From the NCBI GenBank assembly GCA_018267315.1, contig JAFDYS010000036.1, forward strand, positions 3,287-62,589: a stretch of DNA of 59,303 nt. Direction: 5' to 3'. This document shows, one piece after another, positions 32,255 to 41,040 of this stretch. A program made the translations under genes and the position numbers. Within the stretch, counting starts at the first letter, position 1; every line of letters begins with the position of its first letter. Below the pieces are notes generated by a model that saw only the letters and a program-made list of their open reading frames with translations, was not told the DNA's origin and did not search any database. Source of the stretch: Bacteroidota bacterium (lineage in GTDB: Bacteria; Bacteroidota; Bacteroidia; Chitinophagales; UBA10324).

Positions 32255-35248
32255 ATGAAACACTTTGTCCGAAAGTTAAGCATCACGCTCCTCCTGATTG
32301 TCACTCTCACGGGTGCCGCTCTGGCGCAGCTTGATGTTACCGGTACCGTGAAAAATGTTAATGGCGAACCGCTCATTGGCGTTACGGTAGCAGTAAAAAA
32401 CACGAATGTGGGAACGGCCACGGATGTGGATGGCAAATACAGCCTCCGCGTATCCGGAACCGCTGCCACACTGGTTTATTCCTACATCGGTTTTCACACC
32501 GTTGAAAAAGCAGTGAGCGCTTCCGGCGTAATTGACATCACCATGGAAGAAACCACTTCAAATCTGGAAGAAGTGGTGGTCACCGGTCTTGCCACATCCG
32601 TCAAGCGTACCAATTCAGCCAATGCGGTGAGCCAGATCAACTCGAAAGAGCTTACCGGCATAGCGCCGCCATCTACATTTGATGGTGCGCTGCAGGGGAA
32701 ATTCCCCGGTGTGCAGATCACTCAAAACTCCGGAGCGCCGGGCGGTGGTATCAACGTGAGAATGCGTGGTATTACATCCATCAACTCCGCCACGCAGCCG
32801 CTGTACATCATCGATGGTGTTTATGTTGACAACACCTCCATCCCTGCTGGTTTGAATGCCGTATCGCAGGCAGCCGCCGGCGGTAGTCCGCGCCAGTTTG
32901 ATCAGGACAACCCGTCAAACAGAATTGCTGACCTCGACCCGGGCGACTTCGAATCAGTGGAAGTGCTCAAAGGACCTTCTGCTGCCGCTATCTACGGCGC
33001 ACGCGCTTCCGGTGGGGTGGTTATTATTAATACCAAGAAAGGAACGCAGACTGCTAATCAACCACAGGTGCTCTTCAATCAATCACTCGGCTGGCAACAG
33101 ATTCTGAATCCGCTCGGCGTGCGCCAGTGGGATGAGCAAAAAGTTGCCGGATTCTATGGTGACGGTTCTTCCGAAATCCAAAACTTCTTAGATGCACAAT
33201 CTGCCGGTCAGCTGCACGATTATGAAGATGAGTTGTTCGGAAACCATGGAATCATTTCTGATTCCCGCGTTGCGGTGACAAACGGAAATGAAAAGACGGC
33301 GTTCTACGCCAGCGGTTCGCATCATAAAGAAGAAGGCATTGTGCAGAATACCGGTTATACGAAAACCGGGCTCCGCCTGAATATTGATCATGAGATTTCC
33401 AAGAATGTTGAATTCAGCATGTCAAGCAACTACATCAAATCAAGTGCTGACCGCGGCTATTTCAACAACGACAATACCGGTACCACGATGAGCATTGCCT
33501 TATCTTCTACGCCAACCTGGGCGCAAATCGGTAAAATGCCGGATGGTTCCTATCCGAATAACCCGTACGCGCCTTCCAATTTCCTTCAGTCTGCCGACCT
33601 GATCACCAATAATGAAGCAGTTGACCGTTTCATTGTGGGTGGTTCTGTCACAGCTAAAATTGTGAACACGGAAAGGAATTCGCTGAAACTGATTTTGCAG
33701 GGCGGATTGGATGATTACACGTTCCGCTCCACTGCCATCTTTCCTAAAGAATTGCAGTTTGAAAAAGATGGTAACGGAACAAACGGGGCCTCCATCCAGG
33801 GCAATACCGGCAACTTTAACGATAATGAAAGTGCCATGCTGGTTCACTCCTACTATGGTCCTAAGCTCACATTCCGGACACAAGCGGGTTTGACACGTGA
33901 AAGTTTCAAGCGCAATACACAGATCATCACGGCCACACAGCTTATCGGCTCTCAAACCAATATCAACCAGGCAGGATCAGTAGCCACGTACCAGTTCCGT
34001 TCAGACCAACTCGATCTCGGTGGTTTTGTGCAGGAAGAAGTGAACTGGCAGGACCGTGTGATTGCCACTATTGGTGTTCGTGCAGATAAATCTTCAAACA
34101 ATTCCGATGCAAACGAACTCTTCTGGTATCCGAAAGCATCACTCGCTGTGAATATTGCCGAGTTCATGCAAGATCCCGGGAAACTCAATCTCTTGAAATT
34201 GCGTGTTGCTTATGGTGAATCCAGCAACTTCCCGCCTCCCGGTGCTCTTTACACCAACATGGGGAGCGTGATTGTTGACGGAGCGCCCGGCTCACTGGTG
34301 AACAATCAGAGAGGTAACAACAATATTCTTCCTGAGAGACAGAAAGAATTTGAAGCAGGTATTGACATTGGCTTCTTGCAGGACCGCATTGTATTTGAAG
34401 GAACCTACTACAACAAAACTTCTGACGACCTGATCTTCCTGGCACAAGCTCCGCCCTCAACCGGTTTCACCACCAAGTATGTGAATGGCGGAACCCTGAA
34501 GAACACCGGATTCGAACTCACCCTGGATGCTGAAATAGTGAATACGAAAGATTGGCTGTGGAACAGTTCCATCAGCTGGTGGAAGAACAAATCCGAAATC
34601 ACCGAACTCAGCGTACCGGCATTTGCCACCAGTGCATTCGGCGCCACACTCGGTACATTTTACATTGATACAAACCGCAGTGCCACGCAACTCGTGGGCA
34701 TCGGTCCGGCGGAAGATATTCAGGCCGGCGACCGCTACGTAGTGTACGGCGATTTCGAGCCGGAGTTCCAGATGTCATTCTATGAAGAAGTAAACTGGAA
34801 ACACTTTACGCTTAGTTTCATCATTCACTGGAAAGAGGGAGGTTACAATGTGAATCTCACATCACTGCTGACAGACCTTGGCGGAACATCGCATGACTAT
34901 GATGAGATCAGTCTGGATCCGGCCGGCGTGCTCGGCAACGCAGACTACCGTGTTTCGCAGCTCGGTGTTTCTGCCGGACCCTGGATTGAGAAGGCCGGTT
35001 ATGTGCGTGTGCGCGAGGCCGGACTGTTCTACACTTTTGATTCAAAGAATCTCTCCAGTTGGACGAGCAACGTAGTGAAAGGTGCGAGAATTGGAATCTC
35101 CGCCCACAACCCGCTCAACTGGTTCAAGTATAACAGTTACGATCCTGAAGTTTCCAACTTCGTGGGTAATGGTTTGGCAAGCGGGGTAGAAGTGAATCCG
35201 TTCCCTTCATCCAAGCAATTCATGTTTAACCTCTCCCTCAACTTCTAA
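32255..35248 (+). CDS. SusC/RagA-family TonB-linked outer-membrane receptor
   Basis: The 997-residue protein has a signal peptide (MKHFVRKLSITLLLIVTLTG, cleavage after ALA). A carboxypeptidase-like regulatory domain with VTGTVKNVNGEPLIGVTV spans about 27-105. The SusC-specific motif LEEVVVTGLATSVKR follows, then a plug with PLYIIDGVYVDN and a large barrel ending LSLNF. SusC proteins take up glycans or other oligomers together with a SusD lid, here encoded 20 bases downstream. No glycoside hydrolase, peptidase or sensor is next to the pair, so the substrate is open. Confidence 0.95.
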   Translation: MKHFVRKLSITLLLIVTLTGAALAQLDVTGTVKNVNGEPLIGVTVAVKNTNVGTATDVDGKYSLRVSGTAATLVYSYIGFHTVEKAVSASGVIDITMEETTSNLEEVVVTGLATSVKRTNSANAVSQINSKELTGIAPPSTFDGALQGKFPGVQITQNSGAPGGGINVRMRGITSINSATQPLYIIDGVYVDNTSIPAGLNAVSQAAAGGSPRQFDQDNPSNRIADLDPGDFESVEVLKGPSAAAIYGARASGGVVIINTKKGTQTANQPQVLFNQSLGWQQILNPLGVRQWDEQKVAGFYGDGSSEIQNFLDAQSAGQLHDYEDELFGNHGIISDSRVAVTNGNEKTAFYASGSHHKEEGIVQNTGYTKTGLRLNIDHEISKNVEFSMSSNYIKSSADRGYFNNDNTGTTMSIALSSTPTWAQIGKMPDGSYPNNPYAPSNFLQSADLITNNEAVDRFIVGGSVTAKIVNTERNSLKLILQGGLDDYTFRSTAIFPKELQFEKDGNGTNGASIQGNTGNFNDNESAMLVHSYYGPKLTFRTQAGLTRESFKRNTQIITATQLIGSQTNINQAGSVATYQFRSDQLDLGGFVQEEVNWQDRVIATIGVRADKSSNNSDANELFWYPKASLAVNIAEFMQDPGKLNLLKLRVAYGESSNFPPPGALYTNMGSVIVDGAPGSLVNNQRGNNNILPERQKEFEAGIDIGFLQDRIVFEGTYYNKTSDDLIFLAQAPPSTGFTTKYVNGGTLKNTGFELTLDAEIVNTKDWLWNSSISWWKNKSEITELSVPAFATSAFGATLGTFYIDTNRSATQLVGIGPAEDIQAGDRYVVYGDFEPEFQMSFYEEVNWKHFTLSFIIHWKEGGYNVNLTSLLTDLGGTSHDYDEISLDPAGVLGNADYRVSQLGVSAGPWIEKAGYVRVREAGLFYTFDSKNLSSWTSNVVKGARIGISAHNPLNWFKYNSYDPEVSNFVGNGLASGVEVNPFPSSKQFMFNLSLNF

Positions 35249-35267
35249 ACCTGAAAAAAGAAACAAC

Positions 35268-36602
35268 ATGAAAAATAATTTGCTCAAAACAACAATCGTC
35301 GGCTTCGCAACTCTTGTCGCGATGCTGATCGGTACTTCTTCCTGCAATATTGAACAGCCGGAAGATCCCAATGCTCCCAGCGTGGATGCCATTGAATCTG
35401 ATGCCACCATCAGCGAATTGAATAACGTAGTCACCGGAATGATTGGCGGTATGCGCGATCAGGTAAACATTTACCTGGATGATTGCGGCGTAATTGGCCG
35501 GGATTACTATCGCTTCACCAGTGCTGATCCGCGTTTCACTTCAGATCTGCCCGGCACCGGTGACGCCATTCTCGATAACAACACCTTCTACATTGTGAAT
35601 CCCTGGTCCGCTTTTTATCGCGTGATCAGAAACGGATGGGTGTTGCGGCATGCTATTGACAACACTACTGCGCCTTTGACACAGGAACAGAAGAACGGAT
35701 ACCTGGGCATCGCCAAAACGCTGCAAGCGCTGATGTTTATTCAGGTTTCGAATCTGACCTATTCCAACGGCATACGCGTAGATGTGGAAGATCCCGATAA
35801 TTACGGGCCTATCGTGGATTACAATACAGCTCTTGACTTCATCGCCACATTGCTTGATGACGGTTACTCAGATCTCCAGAACGGGGGTGATGCGTTTGTA
35901 GCTGATCTCTCAGGTGGATTTGCCGGATTCAACACGCCGCAAACCTTTGCACAGTTTAACCGGGCTTTAAGAGCGCGCGTGGCTGTGTACCAGCAGGATT
36001 GGGGCGGTGCCATTGATTTCCTCGGCGAATCATTTTACAGTTTGAATGGTGATCTGAAAGCCGGCTGCTATATTCCTTATTCTACGGGAAGCGGTGAGTT
36101 TGCCAACCAGGTTTTCATTTCCATTCCAAACCAGGCCACCAATGCGCGCGTAGCTCTTAACTTCTGGGCAGAGGATGCTGAAACCGGAGACCTTCGCCTT
36201 TCCAAAGTGGTACAAAGAAGTGAAACGGCGGTGTCAGGCAATCTCTCTTCTGACTATGATGTGGCCGTTTGGAGTTCTCAGGACGATGACATCTGTATCA
36301 TTCGCAATGAAGAACTCGTGCTGATTGCTGCGGAAGCGCAAATTCAAAACGGTGATTTAGCCGGCGGCGAAAATGCACTGAACGTGATCCGCAATGCCAA
36401 CGGACTGGATGCGCTCACACCGGGCATGACTCAATCGCAGCTTACCGATGAGATGCTGAAGCAACGCCGTTATTCACTCTTCGCGGAAGGACACCGCTGG
36501 GTGGATATGCGCCGTTACAACCGTCTCGATCAGATCGAAAAACAAAATGCAGACGAAGACATCTGGAATGCATTTCCGATACCGGCTGCGGAACCTCAAT
36601 AA
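35268..36602 (+). CDS. SusD/RagB-family surface lipoprotein
   Basis: This 444-residue lipoprotein has its lipid-attachment Cys26 in GTSSC. The helical SusD fold is recognised from the N-terminal NIEQPEDPNAP, the segment NGWVLRHAIDN and the C-terminal ML-KQRRYSLFAEGHRWVDMRRY, a family hallmark. It forms the hinged lid on the SusC-like receptor encoded immediately upstream and is the first ligand contact at the cell surface. The pair ends in the terminator at 36621-36660. Confidence 0.95.
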   Translation: MKNNLLKTTIVGFATLVAMLIGTSSCNIEQPEDPNAPSVDAIESDATISELNNVVTGMIGGMRDQVNIYLDDCGVIGRDYYRFTSADPRFTSDLPGTGDAILDNNTFYIVNPWSAFYRVIRNGWVLRHAIDNTTAPLTQEQKNGYLGIAKTLQALMFIQVSNLTYSNGIRVDVEDPDNYGPIVDYNTALDFIATLLDDGYSDLQNGGDAFVADLSGGFAGFNTPQTFAQFNRALRARVAVYQQDWGGAIDFLGESFYSLNGDLKAGCYIPYSTGSGEFANQVFISIPNQATNARVALNFWAEDAETGDLRLSKVVQRSETAVSGNLSSDYDVAVWSSQDDDICIIRNEELVLIAAEAQIQNGDLAGGENALNVIRNANGLDALTPGMTQSQLTDEMLKQRRYSLFAEGHRWVDMRRYNRLDQIEKQNADEDIWNAFPIPAAEPQ

Positions 36603-36620
36603 TTGTTTAAACCCACCTCA

Positions 36621-36660
36621 AAAAAGAAAAGCGCTGCTTCCGGGCAGCGCTTTTCTTTTT
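36621..36660. terminator. Bidirectional intrinsic terminator
   Basis: The 17-bp perfect stem is A5-G-A4-GCGCTGC (36621-36637) with GCAGCGC-T4-C-T5 (36644-36660) and a 6-base loop TTCCGG. A-rich and T-rich flanks allow termination for the SusD gene (plus) and for the convergent gene ending at 36679 (minus). Confidence 0.95.
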
Positions 36661-36678
36661 ACCCGATACATGGCTCAA

Positions 36679-37275
36679 TCAATTTAATCCATGCCGCTTC
36701 GGTTCATTAACCTGTTGAAGTAAGGCCGGGTCAATTTCAATCTTTATTTCCTGCTCCAGAATGTTGTAAACTCTTTTTACCTCCGGAATCAATTCAAGCC
36801 CCGGCACCTGATCGCCGGCCATAATGAATTTGCCGAGCAGCCACGGCCATAGCGGATTAGTGTTTCCGAAGATGATGAAACCGGATCCGTCTTTCTCTTC
36901 CGTGAGATCCAATCGTTCAATATTTTTAAGCGGAAGCGTTTGCAATTTTCTTTTACGGCCGGAAATAACCAGCACCCGTTTACTGGTAATGCAGTAGTAG
37001 GTATTCACTCTTTTATTGCGGTCAAGAAAAAAACGAATGCCGCCAAAATAAATTCCGGCCAAGGCGAACATCACCCCGGCCAGTTTGAAAATAAACGGCG
37101 CTTCGAACAGCATCATGGTATAATCAAGCACTACGGCAAAACCGATCAGGATGATGCTTACCGGGATTAATATGATATCAGCATCACGCAGCTGAAGACC
37201 ACTTTTCGGCTTTCCCTGCCAGATTATTTCTTCACCTTCTTTGAGATATGGCTTAAACATGTTGTCATGAATCAT
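36679..37275 (-). CDS. PH-like domain membrane protein
   Basis: The protein has 198 residues from the ATG at 37275, or 193 from the ATG at 37260 (MFKPYLKEGEEIIWQGKP), which is equally likely. After a short N-terminal segment two hydrophobic helices span about 34-76. The following beta-rich domain contains YYCITSKRVLVISGRKRKLQTLPL, reading like the bacterial PH-like (bPH) domains found after membrane hairpins. The protein is probably in the inner membrane with its PH-like domain in the cytoplasm. Its partner and function are unknown. It is divergent from ppk1 across 110 bases. Confidence 0.75.
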   Translation of the reverse strand: MIHDNMFKPYLKEGEEIIWQGKPKSGLQLRDADIILIPVSIILIGFAVVLDYTMMLFEAPFIFKLAGVMFALAGIYFGGIRFFLDRNKRVNTYYCITSKRVLVISGRKRKLQTLPLKNIERLDLTEEKDGSGFIIFGNTNPLWPWLLGKFIMAGDQVPGLELIPEVKRVYNILEQEIKIEIDPALLQQVNEPKRHGLN

Positions 37276-37385
37276 ATGGAACGGCTAAGGTCGCTTTTCC
37301 TGCGTCTGAAAGTACCGTCAGCACCCGGATGTTTAATTTTCCGGCCAATGCACGGGGGGATTTTTAATTTTACGTTCCTTTTGAA

Positions 37386-39506
37386 ATGAAAATAATTAAT
37401 CGCGAGATCAGCTGGCTGGCATTCAATGCCCGCGTTTTGCAGGAAGCCGATGACCAACGCGTTCCCTTGCTGGAGCGCCTCAGGTTTCTGGGCATATTCT
37501 CTTCCAACCTCGATGAATTTTTCCGGGTGCGTGTGGCCACCCTGAAACGGATGACGATAATCAACAAGAAGGCCAGAAAGACCATTGGCGAATCACCAAA
37601 AAAAGTTCTCACGGAAATCTTCAATATCGTCATCAACCTGCAGAACAAATTCAACTCCATTTACGCCACGCTGCTGCATGAACTGGAGAAAGAAAATATT
37701 TTCATACTGAATGAAAAGCAACTCTCGCCGGAACAGGGCGCCTATGTGAGGCATTATTTTCATCTGCAGGTGCGGGCGGCGCTGGTGCCCATCATGGTTG
37801 ACAGCATCGGCGATTTCCCTTACCTGAAAGATCACTCCATCTATCTCGCCGCACTTCTTTCTGACAGCCGGAAGGAGCACAAGCCCAAATACTCGCTGAT
37901 TGAAATTCCAACAGATACCGTTCCACGCTTCCTGGTATTACCGAGAGACGGCGAAAAGAGCTACGTCATTCTGCTCGATGATGTAATCCGGTACTGCCTT
38001 GAAGATATCTTTTACATTTTCCCGCACGATACGTTTCAGGCATGGACCGTAAAACTCACGCGCGATGCCGAACTCGATCTGCTCGAAGATTTTAATTCCA
38101 GCGTGATTGAGAAAATGGAAAAAGGACTCAAACAGCGCAAGAAGGGAAAACCCGTGCGTTTCATTTACGATGCGTCCATTGATTCCACCATGCTCGATTA
38201 CTTCCTGGAACGGATGCACCTCAAGAAAGGCGATGACAATCTGGTAGCGGGTGCACGCTATCACAACTTCAAAGACTTCATGAACTTCCCTTCGCTGGGT
38301 AAAGTGCATTTACTGTATCCTTCCATTGAAAAACTGCAGCATCCTGATCTTCCGCCAAACAAAAGCATTTTCCAGATCGTAAGTCAAAAGGATATTCTGC
38401 TTCATTACCCCTATCATTCCTTTGAACACCTGATTGATTATTTGCGCGAGGCAGCCATTGACCCGAAAGTGACTGAAATCAAGATCACCCTGTACCGGCT
38501 CGCAAAAAATTCCAAAGTGGCCAACGCACTCATCAATGCCGTGCGAAACGGAAAAAAAGTGATTGTAGTGATGGAGCTGCTGGCCCGTTTCGATGAAGAG
38601 CATAACATCCTGTGGAGCGACCGCCTGCGTGAAGAAGGCGCCCAGGTGATCTTCGGCATTCAGGGATTGAAAGTGCATTGCAAAGTGTGCCTGATCAAGC
38701 GCAGGGAAAAAGGCGTGATGAAGTTGTATGCCAATGTATCCACCGGCAACTTCAATGAAAGCACGGCCAAGGTGTATGCCGATCATTCACTCTTCACCGC
38801 CGATGAACGGATCACGAACGAACTGGAACAAATGTTTGACTTCTTCGTGAACACCTACAAGGTTCCGGATTACAAATACCTGATCATGTCGCCGGTGAGC
38901 ATGCGCAAGCGGCTGGAAAGAATGATTCAGAAGGAAACGGAAGCCGCTCTTAAAGGAAGACAGGGAAGGATTGACATCAAACTCAATAATGTGGCCGACT
39001 TTCAGATGATCACCTTGCTGGAAAACGCTGCGAGAGCCGGAGTGAAAGTGCGCATGCTGGTCCGCGGCTCATGTGCCTTCGCGCCGTTAAGCGGCGAAGA
39101 GAAACCGAATCTTGAGATCCGAAGCATCGTGGATAAATTCCTCGAGCATTCGCGCATACTTATTTTCCATAATGAAGGCGAAGAGAGCGTATTTCTCACC
39201 TCCGCTGACTGGATGATCCGCAACCTCGACAGCCGAGTGGAAATGACATTTCCCATCTTCGATTTCTCCATCAGGAAAGAACTCAAAGATTACTTTGAAA
39301 TTCAGTGGCGCGACAACGAGAAATCGCGAGTCATTGATTCCAATCTCGCCAATGAATACTTCCGTGGCGAACCTGCCGTGCCGTGTCGCTCTCAGGAAGA
39401 AATTTACAATTACCTCAGGCAACGGTTTGAAGAAAAACGGCGGGCGCTCACTGCAGACCAAATTGCAGCGGAACCAGAGCGCTCTACTCCGGCGTCCGCC
39501 AACTGA
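37386..39506 (+). CDS. ppk1: Polyphosphate kinase 1
   Basis: The 706-residue enzyme polymerises the gamma-phosphate of ATP into polyphosphate. It starts with the N-domain signature INREISWLAFNARVLQEA and SSNLDEFFRVRV. The catalytic part has two phospholipase-D-like halves: the first contains GLKVHCKVCLI with the likely phospho-acceptor histidine near residue 430. STGNFNESTAKVYADH and the later NLDSRVEMTFPIFD are also family marks. About 10 kb from the Pho genes, it ties the cell's phosphate uptake to storage. It is a single gene followed by a structured spacer. Confidence 0.97.
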   Translation: MKIINREISWLAFNARVLQEADDQRVPLLERLRFLGIFSSNLDEFFRVRVATLKRMTIINKKARKTIGESPKKVLTEIFNIVINLQNKFNSIYATLLHELEKENIFILNEKQLSPEQGAYVRHYFHLQVRAALVPIMVDSIGDFPYLKDHSIYLAALLSDSRKEHKPKYSLIEIPTDTVPRFLVLPRDGEKSYVILLDDVIRYCLEDIFYIFPHDTFQAWTVKLTRDAELDLLEDFNSSVIEKMEKGLKQRKKGKPVRFIYDASIDSTMLDYFLERMHLKKGDDNLVAGARYHNFKDFMNFPSLGKVHLLYPSIEKLQHPDLPPNKSIFQIVSQKDILLHYPYHSFEHLIDYLREAAIDPKVTEIKITLYRLAKNSKVANALINAVRNGKKVIVVMELLARFDEEHNILWSDRLREEGAQVIFGIQGLKVHCKVCLIKRREKGVMKLYANVSTGNFNESTAKVYADHSLFTADERITNELEQMFDFFVNTYKVPDYKYLIMSPVSMRKRLERMIQKETEAALKGRQGRIDIKLNNVADFQMITLLENAARAGVKVRMLVRGSCAFAPLSGEEKPNLEIRSIVDKFLEHSRILIFHNEGEESVFLTSADWMIRNLDSRVEMTFPIFDFSIRKELKDYFEIQWRDNEKSRVIDSNLANEYFRGEPAVPCRSQEEIYNYLRQRFEEKRRALTADQIAAEPERSTPASAN

Positions 39507-39808
39507 TCTTCGGCAATTGGTGAACCGGCTCCCATCCGTTATATCTTGATCGTGGTACTTCTTATCTGAAGAAGGTGGCATGATATTCAATATTAACAGG
39601 TCAACGGGGCTGGCTTAAATACACAGCAGCCGACTTAACCGGTGACCACCATATAGAGCCGAAACTGATCACGGCCCTTATCCGTGAAAGTTTGAAGCTC
39701 AGCAGTTGGTCAGCCCCGTTCTTTTCACAACATTTTAAGATCATGCCCCCCGTTTCTGAAAACAATTGAGTTACATTAGCGTTGAGAATTATGAAACCAT
39801 AAACTTCC
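39507..39808. other. 302-base spacer with a folded-looking segment
   Basis: No gene is seen. AACGGGGCTG (39603-39612) pairs perfectly with CAGCCCCGTT (39711-39720), closing a 118-base segment. Inside it TCACGG (39669-39674) pairs with CCGTGA (39682-39687) around a 7-base loop. On the plus strand the closing stem is followed by CTTTTC. The segment could be a small RNA, a leader of the gene at 39809, or the relic of a mobile element with inverted ends. No known RNA family was recognised, and no target-site duplication is visible. Confidence 0.35.
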
Positions 39809-40201
39809 ATGAAAAAATACAGGGTACTGTTCATATTGATATTACTGGGAAGTTTCACTTCTTTGCTGAGCGCACAGAGTCTTTCATTCTGCGAAAAACT
39901 CGATGGGGCAGGTAACCCGGTTAATGCCAATTCAGTTTTTACAGTGGGGAAGAATGGCAGCCCGGTTGTTTTCTACTACGTTCCCGCTCAGCCAATCAAT
40001 GCCGCTGTAAGTTTCGATGTGTATGCTGTGAATGAAGGGAAGGAAGTTTTCCGGTCAACCCTGAAGCAAGCCGGCAACGGCGCCAAACCGGTTTCAAAAC
40101 AAATGACCTTCTACGATGCGGGGCATTACCGTATTTATGTTTTTGATGAGAACGACAAGCAACTCGCCAAAGGTGATCTCACCATCCGGCGTGGTAACTA
40201 A
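39809..40201 (+). CDS. Small secreted protein of unknown function
   Basis: The 130-residue protein has signal peptide MKKYRVLFILILLGSFTSLL with cleavage after LSA. The mature 107 residues look like a single beta sandwich (VVFYYVPAQPINAAVSFDVYAV, and HYRIYVFDENDKQLAKGDLTI at the end). One cysteine remains. No family was recognised. It is expected in the periplasm or on the surface. Its stop codon overlaps the end of the convergent MmcQ/YjbR gene by 4 bases. Confidence 0.75.
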   Translation: MKKYRVLFILILLGSFTSLLSAQSLSFCEKLDGAGNPVNANSVFTVGKNGSPVVFYYVPAQPINAAVSFDVYAVNEGKEVFRSTLKQAGNGAKPVSKQMTFYDAGHYRIYVFDENDKQLAKGDLTIRRGN

Positions 40202-40614
40202 GTTACTTTTTTGATTCGGCTGCCATTACTCTTGCCGCTGCGTTTCTTGTTCATCGCTTTATTACCCGACGAAGAATTGTTTTTGCGTTTTGGCAGTGCC
40301 GCTGCTACCAGGTTGTATGAATGATCAATGAGCTCCAGAATGAGTTGATCAGAAACGCTTCCATCCCAGATTACCGTGTTCCAGTGTTTCTTATTCATGT
40401 GATAACCGGGAAGGATTGCATCATGCTGCTCGCGTAATCCTTCTGCACGATCGGGATCGCATTTTAAGTTGCAGGAGCCGGGCACCTCATCAAGCCCCGC
40501 CAGTGCGAACATCTTCCCTGAAACTTTATATACCAGCGTATCGGGACCAAACGGCAATTCTTCCGTCACGTGCGGTTTACTCAGGCAATAGGTTCTGAAA
40601 TACTCAATGTTCAA
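40198..40614 (-). CDS. MmcQ/YjbR family protein
   Basis: The 138-residue protein matches the MmcQ/YjbR family: MNIEYFRTYCLSKPHVTEEL, then FALAGLDEVP, LKCDPDRAEGLREQ and the conserved HMNKKHWNTV. The fold resembles a DNA-binding CyaY-like domain, but the cellular role is not established. The last 30 residues are a Lys/Arg/Ser-rich tail (about KRKNNSSSGNKAMNKKRSGK), suited to nucleic-acid contact. It lies 12 bases downstream of the TPR gene on the minus strand and overlaps the convergent gene by 4 bases. Confidence 0.9.
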   Translation of the reverse strand: MNIEYFRTYCLSKPHVTEELPFGPDTLVYKVSGKMFALAGLDEVPGSCNLKCDPDRAEGLREQHDAILPGYHMNKKHWNTVIWDGSVSDQLILELIDHSYNLVAAALPKRKNNSSSGNKAMNKKRSGKSNGSRIKKVT

Positions 40615-40626
40615 AGTCCGTAAAGT

Positions 40627-40956
40627 TTAATCGTCCGCTTCATCAAACAATAAATCATTGAGGGCTTGCTGCAATTCGGCATAAGCATGCTGCTCTTTTC
40701 CGTAGGTTCGCTTCATTCCTTCTCGATAAGTTTCTTCAGCAAGTGTTCGATTTTTCATGCGCAGATATAGTTTTCCCAAATGATAATAGGTACCGGTGTA
40801 ATCCGGATCTTTTTCCAGAACAGAAATAAAAAACCTGAGCGCAGTAGCATCATCACCGAGTTTTATGTACTCCATAGCCAATGCATACTTGACAAATGAA
40901 TCATCGGGATTTTGCTCCAGAAATTTCTCAAGTTGCTCAATACGGGATGGGTTCAT
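40627..40956 (-). CDS. Small tetratricopeptide-repeat protein
   Basis: The 109-residue protein consists almost wholly of TPR helices. IEQLEKFLEQNPDDSFVKYA, DATALRFFISVLEKDPDYTG and LAEETYREGM form about two and a half repeats, with an acidic C-terminus (LLFDEADD). There is no signal peptide. It is likely a cytoplasmic protein-protein adaptor. It is cotranscribed with the MmcQ/YjbR gene downstream. It begins 84 bases from the divergent etfB. Confidence 0.9.
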   Translation of the reverse strand: MNPSRIEQLEKFLEQNPDDSFVKYALAMEYIKLGDDATALRFFISVLEKDPDYTGTYYHLGKLYLRMKNRTLAEETYREGMKRTYGKEQHAYAELQQALNDLLFDEADD

Positions 40957-40961
40957 CCTTT

Positions 40962-40989
40962 TTTGCGGTCGCTTTTTTGGCTACTTTTG
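40962..40989 (+). promoter_or_regulatory. Candidate promoter for etfB-etfA
   Basis: TACTTTTG (40982-40989) matches the -7 consensus exactly. TTTG at 40962-40965 lies 16 bases upstream, shorter than the usual 19. The etfB start is 51 bases downstream of the -7 box. Confidence 0.35.
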
Positions 40990-41040
40990 CTGCCCTCTTT
41001 CTTCATAGCTGCTTGCAGCGAAAATAAAACGCAATTACCG

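Noticed and set aside
39601..39930. Minus-strand open frame of 109 codons over the structured spacer
   Set aside because: It overlaps the signal-peptide end of the secreted-protein gene and looks like a shadow of the inverted repeat; no domain is visible.
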